NCBI GenBank assembly: GCA_030638385.1
Contig: DAOWES010000137.1
Coordinates: 1-8,907, forward strand
Source: Candidatus Cloacimonadota bacterium
Lineage (GTDB): Bacteria > Cloacimonadota > Cloacimonadia > Cloacimonadales > TCS61
DNA length: 8,907 nucleotides
Direction: 5' to 3'
Under the pieces are notes generated by a model, which worked only from the letters and a program-made list of their open reading frames with translations, was not told the DNA's origin and ran no database searches. The translations under genes were made by a program, and so were the position numbers. Positions 5,418-8,907 of the stretch are shown in pieces. The first letter of the stretch is position 1. Every line of letters starts with the position of its first letter.

Positions 5418-6473
5418 TTAATCGTCTAATTTCACAGTCCCCAGCTCGGCAAACTTGCCCCACTGAGTCATCATCTTGGTAGCGCAATCTACAATATAGA
5501 AAGCCAGAGCAGCACCGGTTCCCTCACCTAAGCGCATGTTCATGTTCAACATCGGCTCCATACCCAATATATCCATAACTTTTACTGTTCCCGGCTCTTC
5601 ACTGCCATGAGATGGGATCAAATATTGTTTACATTCAGGTTTCAGCTTGTAAGCCAGCACTGCCGCTACACCGGACATAAAACCATCAATCACAGCCGGC
5701 ACTCGATTTTTGGCTGCGCCTAAATAAATTCCAGCCATACCGCCGATATCCAGTCCACCCACTTTTGCCAGAATATCGATGGGGTCGTTTCTATCCGGAT
5801 TATGAAAATCAACTGCTTCTTTTACGATTTTCATTTTATTCTGCAGGGCTTCATCTGTTAAGCCGGCACCGCGGCCAACCAGTTTTTCTATCTCACCACC
5901 AACAAATGAATAGAGGATAGCGCTACTAGTGGTAGTATTGCCCATACCGACTTCTCCGGCTCCGAACATTCTGTAGCCTTTTTGCACAAGTTCATCCACC
6001 AATCGAATACCTTCTTCGATACTTTGAATCGCTTCTTCCCGAGTCATAGCAGGTTTATTGCGAAAATTTTCGGTGCTGTAACGCACTTTCCGGTTAAGCA
6101 TTTTGGGATGATTGATATCGGAAGCCATACCCAAATCCACCAAAAACACATCTCCACCCGCATTTCCGGTAAGCACATTGATACCGGCTTTTTCTACTAC
6201 CATCAGCTCTGCAACCATACGAGTAAGCTCTTGAGGACAGGAAGTTACGCCTTCCAAAGCGATACCATTATCAGCACACATAACTATTGCTGCTTTTTTA
6301 CTTACATCCTGCCACACGGTTCCACCCATACCGCCCAGCTGAACAGCGATCTCTTCCAACTTGCCCATACTTCCCGGTGGCTTGGAAAGTCCATCTACTC
6401 TTTCTTGGGCTACTTTCAGTTTTTCGGGATCTAGTCCGGTAATACTATCTAAGGTTTCTTGTAATAATTTCAC
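5418..6473 (-). CDS. cobT: Nicotinate-nucleotide--dimethylbenzimidazole phosphoribosyltransferase
   Basis: Transfers phosphoribose from nicotinate mononucleotide to 5,6-dimethylbenzimidazole, giving alpha-ribazole 5'-phosphate for the lower ligand of cobalamin; a cytosolic enzyme. At 351 residues it has the usual family length (about 350). The diagnostic stretches are present: LSKPPGSMGKLE (29-40), ADNGIALEGV (67-76), GAGEVGMGNTTTSSA (171-185), DGFMSGVA (273-280), SHGSEEPG (298-305) and RLGEGTGAA (314-322). Glu317 falls at the same number as the catalytic base of the Salmonella enzyme, and Glu174 also matches. The start is GTG at 6473 with GGAG 6 bases upstream. It is the last gene of the cluster, 105 bases after the phosphatase gene, and is followed by a hairpin terminator. 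It looks intact and functional. Confidence 0.97.
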   Translation of the reverse strand: MKLLQETLDSITGLDPEKLKVAQERVDGLSKPPGSMGKLEEIAVQLGGMGGTVWQDVSKKAAIVMCADNGIALEGVTSCPQELTRMVAELMVVEKAGINVLTGNAGGDVFLVDLGMASDINHPKMLNRKVRYSTENFRNKPAMTREEAIQSIEEGIRLVDELVQKGYRMFGAGEVGMGNTTTSSAILYSFVGGEIEKLVGRGAGLTDEALQNKMKIVKEAVDFHNPDRNDPIDILAKVGGLDIGGMAGIYLGAAKNRVPAVIDGFMSGVAAVLAYKLKPECKQYLIPSHGSEEPGTVKVMDILGMEPMLNMNMRLGEGTGAALAFYIVDCATKMMTQWGKFAELGTVKLDD

Positions 6474-6570
6474 TATTTACTCCATAATTTATATTTTTTG
6501 CTGCCTCCATCCCATTCCGACAATAAGCGGTTTATCGGGACAAGGACATGCTTTATACTATTTTTCACTT

Positions 6571-6591
6571 AAAAAACTCTACTTTGTAGAA
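6571..6591 (-). terminator. Weak terminator-like hairpin between the phosphatase gene and cobT
   Basis: On the minus strand TCTAC-AAA-GTAGA is followed by GTTTTTT, overlapping the TAG stop of the phosphatase gene. The stem is only 5 bp with two G-C pairs, so at most it would attenuate transcription into cobT. It may be chance. Confidence 0.3.
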
Positions 6592-7184
6592 CTCATTATA
6601 TTTTCGTTTAGCGACGTAAGATAAGGAAAGTTATCATCAAATTCCAACCGGGAAAAAGAAGCTATATCTATCTTGAATTTCCAGTAGTCTTCGATGCCTT
6701 TACCCAGGTAATAAGAAAGAATTGCCCGAATACAGCCTCCGTGAGTGATGATTGCCAATTTATGTCCGTAATTTTCCTTCAATATATTGCGGAATGATAA
6801 AGTCACGCGCTGATAAAATTCTTTCAATGATTCACCGCCTGTAATGCGGTAATCCACCGGATTTTCGATCCAGCATTGATATTCTTGTGAGTATTGCTTG
6901 CTTATATCTGCGTGGGTTTGGCCGTCAAATATACCGAAGTTCATTTCCCTGAGATCATTCTCAGCAATAAGCTCCTTTCCGAATAGAATTTCTGTGGTTT
7001 GTCGGCAGCGCAATAAACTACTACTGTAAACCCGATCAAATCTTTCTGATTCTACCACCTGTTTTAGATTATTTATTTGAGCAATTCCGGTTGGATTTAA
7101 CGGCAAATCGGTATGACCCAAATATAGTTGTTTGCGGTTGCCATCTGTTTCCCCGTGTCGAATGAATACAATTTTTGTGATCAT
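6579..7184 (-). CDS. cobC: Histidine phosphatase, probable alpha-ribazole phosphatase
   Basis: A branch-1 histidine phosphatase (phosphoglycerate mutase superfamily), 201 residues. In this context it most likely dephosphorylates alpha-ribazole phosphate, or adenosylcobalamin phosphate, in cobalamin nucleotide-loop assembly. The visible catalytic set is complete: R9-H10-G in FIRHGETDGN, with H10 the phosphorylated His, then R59 (SSSLLRCRQT), E80 (LREMNFGIFDG) and H148 (IITHGGCIRA). I chose the ATG at 7184 over an upstream in-frame start at 7214. It overlaps the cobS stop as ATGA, has AGGAG 9 bases upstream, and places the RHG motif at the normal position. The family is functionally broad, so the CobC role rests mainly on its place between cobS and cobT. 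Confidence 0.88.
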   Translation of the reverse strand: MITKIVFIRHGETDGNRKQLYLGHTDLPLNPTGIAQINNLKQVVESERFDRVYSSSLLRCRQTTEILFGKELIAENDLREMNFGIFDGQTHADISKQYSQEYQCWIENPVDYRITGGESLKEFYQRVTLSFRNILKENYGHKLAIITHGGCIRAILSYYLGKGIEDYWKFKIDIASFSRLEFDDNFPYLTSLNENIMSSTK

Positions 7185-7909
7185 TGCAGCAAAACTCCTG
7201 CTATCAGGACACAAAGTGAAGTCAGCTCGATGGTGGCACCGAATGTATCACCGGTAACGCCGCCGATCTTCTGCTTCAGATAAAGATTAAATATCAACGC
7301 AAACAGAATCGCGATAACTACAAACAATAATCCTGTTATACCCATGAGAAATATGGAGACTGCAGTTGTAAAGATAGTGGCAATAATTGTCTGCAACCAT
7401 CCCGAATATGTGATGAACGGGTTTGCCATTCCTTTCTGCCGGGCATAGGGAAATAGGCAAGCTATCCAAGAAACATTCATGCGGGCCAGCATCGGCATGA
7501 TTATCAGAAAACGGCTATTGATATCCAACAGAAAACCGGTTTTTAATATGATAAACGTAATAAGGGCCAAGCCTCCGTTTGTACCCAGCCGCGAATCTTT
7601 CATGATCTCCAAGATTCTGTCTCGGGAACGGTAGCTGAAGATACCGTCAAAGGTATCGGCCAAACCATCCAAGTGCAAACCTCCGGTAATAATAATCTCG
7701 GTTATTACCAGCAAAGTGGCTATCACCATGGAATTCAATTTCAAATATATAAGTCCCTGTAGAACAGACCATAATCCTATACCAATGAGCAAGCCAACCA
7801 GCGGCATCATAGCTGTGCTTTTCCCAAATCTTTCTTCATTGAACTCTACCCGAAAAGGAACAGGGATACGCGTCATAAACTGAAGCAGTAAAACAAAATC
7901 TTTTATCAT
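7181..7909 (-). CDS. cobS: Adenosylcobinamide-GDP ribazoletransferase (cobalamin synthase)
   Basis: Integral membrane enzyme that joins adenosylcobinamide-GDP to alpha-ribazole (or its phosphate) to make adenosylcobalamin (phosphate), releasing GMP. 242 residues, close to the family norm of about 250. The hallmark GGLHLDGLADTFDGIFSYR is present around residue 80-100, with the acidic residues thought to bind Mg2+. FMTRIPVPF near the N-terminus and GGVTGDTFGATIELTSL near the C-terminus are also typical. Several hydrophobic segments fit a polytopic membrane protein. I chose ATG at 7909 over TTG at 7915 because AAGGA sits 6 bases before the ATG and directly abuts the TTG. The stop overlaps the start of the phosphatase gene. 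Confidence 0.96.
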   Translation of the reverse strand: MIKDFVLLLQFMTRIPVPFRVEFNEERFGKSTAMMPLVGLLIGIGLWSVLQGLIYLKLNSMVIATLLVITEIIITGGLHLDGLADTFDGIFSYRSRDRILEIMKDSRLGTNGGLALITFIILKTGFLLDINSRFLIIMPMLARMNVSWIACLFPYARQKGMANPFITYSGWLQTIIATIFTTAVSIFLMGITGLLFVVIAILFALIFNLYLKQKIGGVTGDTFGATIELTSLCVLIAGVLLQ

Positions 7910-7911
7910 AT

Positions 7912-8094
7912 TCAATCCTTTTTTTTATTCCCAAAAAAACATAATAGACTGTCTCTTTGGGGAATTATCACAGAGGCATTCGACGAAGAATCCATGTTAG
8001 CATGAGCAAAGTTCATCAAAATCGGCGAAAAAACAGGAAAACGCATTTCTTGTGAAAACTCAGTTTCACCTGTTTTACATAACCGTATCTTCAC
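7912..8094 (-). CDS. Possible small protein between cobU and cobS, unrecognised
   Basis: A 60-residue frame from GTG at 8094, beginning 23 bases after the cobU stop and ending 2 bases before the cobS ATG, a spacing typical of operon genes. The product has no signal peptide or membrane segment and no family I recognise; it includes KTGETEFSQEMRFPVFSP and ASVIIPQRDSLLCFFG. The Shine-Dalgarno before the GTG is poor, and the frame is open for about 12 codons upstream of it without a standard start. It may be a real small gene, a remnant of a lost gene, or a chance open frame in a 208-base spacer. Confidence 0.3.
   Translation of the reverse strand: MKIRLCKTGETEFSQEMRFPVFSPILMNFAHANMDSSSNASVIIPQRDSLLCFFGNKKKD
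7916..7920 (-). promoter_or_regulatory. Ribosome binding site that fixes the cobS start
   Basis: AAGGA on the minus strand lies 6 bases before ATG at 7909 but touches the alternative TTG at 7915, so the ATG is the workable start. Confidence 0.7.
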
Positions 8095-8117
8095 ATCAAA
8101 TACGTCAGTGTGTTCAG

Positions 8118-8678
8118 TTATTTCAACTTAACCGGCAGACCTGATACCAATAAATATGCTTCATCAGCATGTTGAGCCGCAAGTTGGTTCATCCGTCCGG
8201 CGATATCCCGAAAATATCGGCTGAGATTATTATTCGGAACGATTCCCATTCCCAGCTCATTGGAGACGATGATAGTAGTACCTTCGAACTCTCGGGCATA
8301 ATAGAGAAAATCTTCCACTTCCTGCCTTATTTTCTGCTCAATTTCGATAACGTCATCCTGGCTGGCAATATCCCAGTCCAATTCATGCTCTGCCAGCATC
8401 AAATTGGTTACCATGATAGTAAGGCAATCCAACAAGATAAGATCTTCGTTATCTATTCGGGAAGTGAGCATGTGCGGCAAAGCACGATATCCTTCCACTG
8501 TTTTCCATTCCGGCCCACGCTGCCGACGATGGAGTTCTACCCGTTTTTTCATTTCATCATCAAAAGCTACGGCTGTAGCCAGATAAATGCGATTATCAGA
8601 TAGCTGCATTGCCTTCTGTTCGGCAAAAGAACTTTTACCGCTTCTGGCACCGCCGGTTACATAAATTATTTTTCCCAT
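8118..8678 (-). CDS. cobU: Adenosylcobinamide kinase / adenosylcobinamide-phosphate guanylyltransferase
   Basis: Bifunctional cytosolic enzyme that phosphorylates adenosylcobinamide and transfers GMP to it, yielding adenosylcobinamide-GDP, the substrate of CobS. 186 residues, the normal length. The Walker A loop GGARSGKS is at residues 9-16. His50 in VELHRRQRGPEW aligns with the guanylylated His46 of the Salmonella enzyme. LILLDCLTIMVTNL supplies the Walker B-like strand, and VSNELGMGIVP and SRYFRDIAGRMNQLAA are characteristic C-terminal motifs. I chose ATG at 8678, with AGGGA 7 bases upstream, over a TTG at 8711 that would add 11 atypical residues. It is the first gene of the cob cluster visible here; the promoter should lie in 8679-8907 or further upstream. 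Confidence 0.95.
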   Translation of the reverse strand: MGKIIYVTGGARSGKSSFAEQKAMQLSDNRIYLATAVAFDDEMKKRVELHRRQRGPEWKTVEGYRALPHMLTSRIDNEDLILLDCLTIMVTNLMLAEHELDWDIASQDDVIEIEQKIRQEVEDFLYYAREFEGTTIIVSNELGMGIVPNNNLSRYFRDIAGRMNQLAAQHADEAYLLVSGLPVKLK

Positions 8679-8711
8679 ATTCTTTTCCCTTATATTTGAA
8701 CACGATTTCAA

Positions 8712-8862
8712 AAACTAAAAATGACTGCCATTTCGATCTTTCTATTATTCTTTTGAGATAGCTTGAATCAATTGGATAACTCTAATTATTTACTAAGAAC
8801 TAAACAAAATGAATGTCCTTAACATGAAATTAATATATTTAAATTTATGACGAAGTTTATTT
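8712..8862. other. AT-rich non-coding stretch upstream of cobU
   Basis: No convincing gene is visible. I looked on the minus strand for the cobalamin riboswitch B12-box (consensus like AGCCAGGAGACCTGCC) and did not find it. No strong sigma-70-like promoter stands out. Confidence 0.5.
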
Positions 8863-8907
8863 GCAGGTATGAAATATGCAGGTATGAAATATACAGATAT
8901 GAAATAT
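8863..8907. repeat. 15-bp tandem repeat, three units, running to the window edge
   Basis: GCAGGTATGAAATAT occurs at 8863-8877 and 8878-8892, then ACAGATATGAAATAT at 8893-8907 with two transitions. The array may continue beyond the window. Because 15 is a multiple of three, the repeat is open in frame: from ATG at 8847 the plus strand reads MTKFI then CRYEI-type pentapeptides. No ribosome-binding site precedes that ATG, so I treat it as a minisatellite rather than a gene. Confidence 0.85.

Noticed and set aside
5982..6624. Two plus-strand open frames antisense to cobT
   Set aside because: They are shadows of the strongly conserved cobT coding frame on the other strand, and their translations are rich in His, Ser and Phe as expected from antisense codons.
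8169..8603. Plus-strand open frames antisense to cobU
   Set aside because: The minus strand clearly encodes CobU with all its motifs; the opposite frames have no start signals or family features.
8863..8907. CRISPR array
   Set aside because: The 15-bp units are directly adjacent with no spacers and are too short for CRISPR repeats.
8847..8907. Protein gene starting MTKFI with CRYEI pentapeptide repeats
   Set aside because: No ribosome-binding site precedes the ATG, and the frame is open simply because the tandem unit is 15 bp. Only 20 codons are visible.

Overview
The window appears to come from an AT-rich, probably anaerobic, Gram-negative bacterium. It encodes a lipoprotein and several proteins with Sec-type signal peptides, uses GTG starts as well as ATG, and packs its genes tightly. 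My best guess for the lineage is Cloacimonadota or a relative in the Bacteroidota/Fibrobacterota neighbourhood. That is an impression from gene style, not something the sequence proves.

There are three blocks. (1) Positions 2-1246, plus strand: the 3' part of an asparaginyl-tRNA synthetase gene (asnS) that starts before the window and ends at a strong intrinsic terminator (1254-1282). (2) Positions 1197-4925, minus strand: a visibly AT-richer accessory operon of five exported proteins. In transcription order these are a lipoprotein with two carboxypeptidase-regulatory-like beta modules (4188-4925), secreted protein B (3060-4082), a small secreted metzincin protease with motif HETLHMLGVNH (2531-3091), secreted protein A, a paralogue of B (1520-2509), and a small exported protein whose frame runs through the asnS terminator into the antisense of asnS (1197-1523). 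(3) Positions 5418-8678, minus strand: a nucleotide-loop assembly cluster for adenosylcobalamin, cobU, a possible small ORF, cobS, a CobC-like phosphatase and cobT, closed by a hairpin terminator (5351-5393).

The cobalamin genes form a coherent pathway. CobU activates adenosylcobinamide to its GDP form, CobT makes alpha-ribazole phosphate from dimethylbenzimidazole, the histidine phosphatase is placed to remove the phosphate, and CobS joins the two halves at the membrane. No cobalamin riboswitch is visible before cobU inside the window.

The most interesting part is the accessory operon. A and B share a 205-bp near-identical block (6 mismatches by eye) covering the last codons of the upstream ORF, the Shine-Dalgarno, the signal peptide and about 35 mature residues. 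Their bodies then diverge abruptly to weak similarity. The metzincin lies between the two copies. Both divergent bodies carry a beta-rich segment whose pattern (IWAKV, AK..ILD..G..F, G..YL) loosely recalls OB-fold/NTR domains, the fold class of TIMP metalloprotease inhibitors. This raises an untested idea of a protease with partner or inhibitor proteins. The 491-bp gap at 4926-5417 contains no convincing gene. The right edge of the window holds three copies of a 15-bp tandem repeat.
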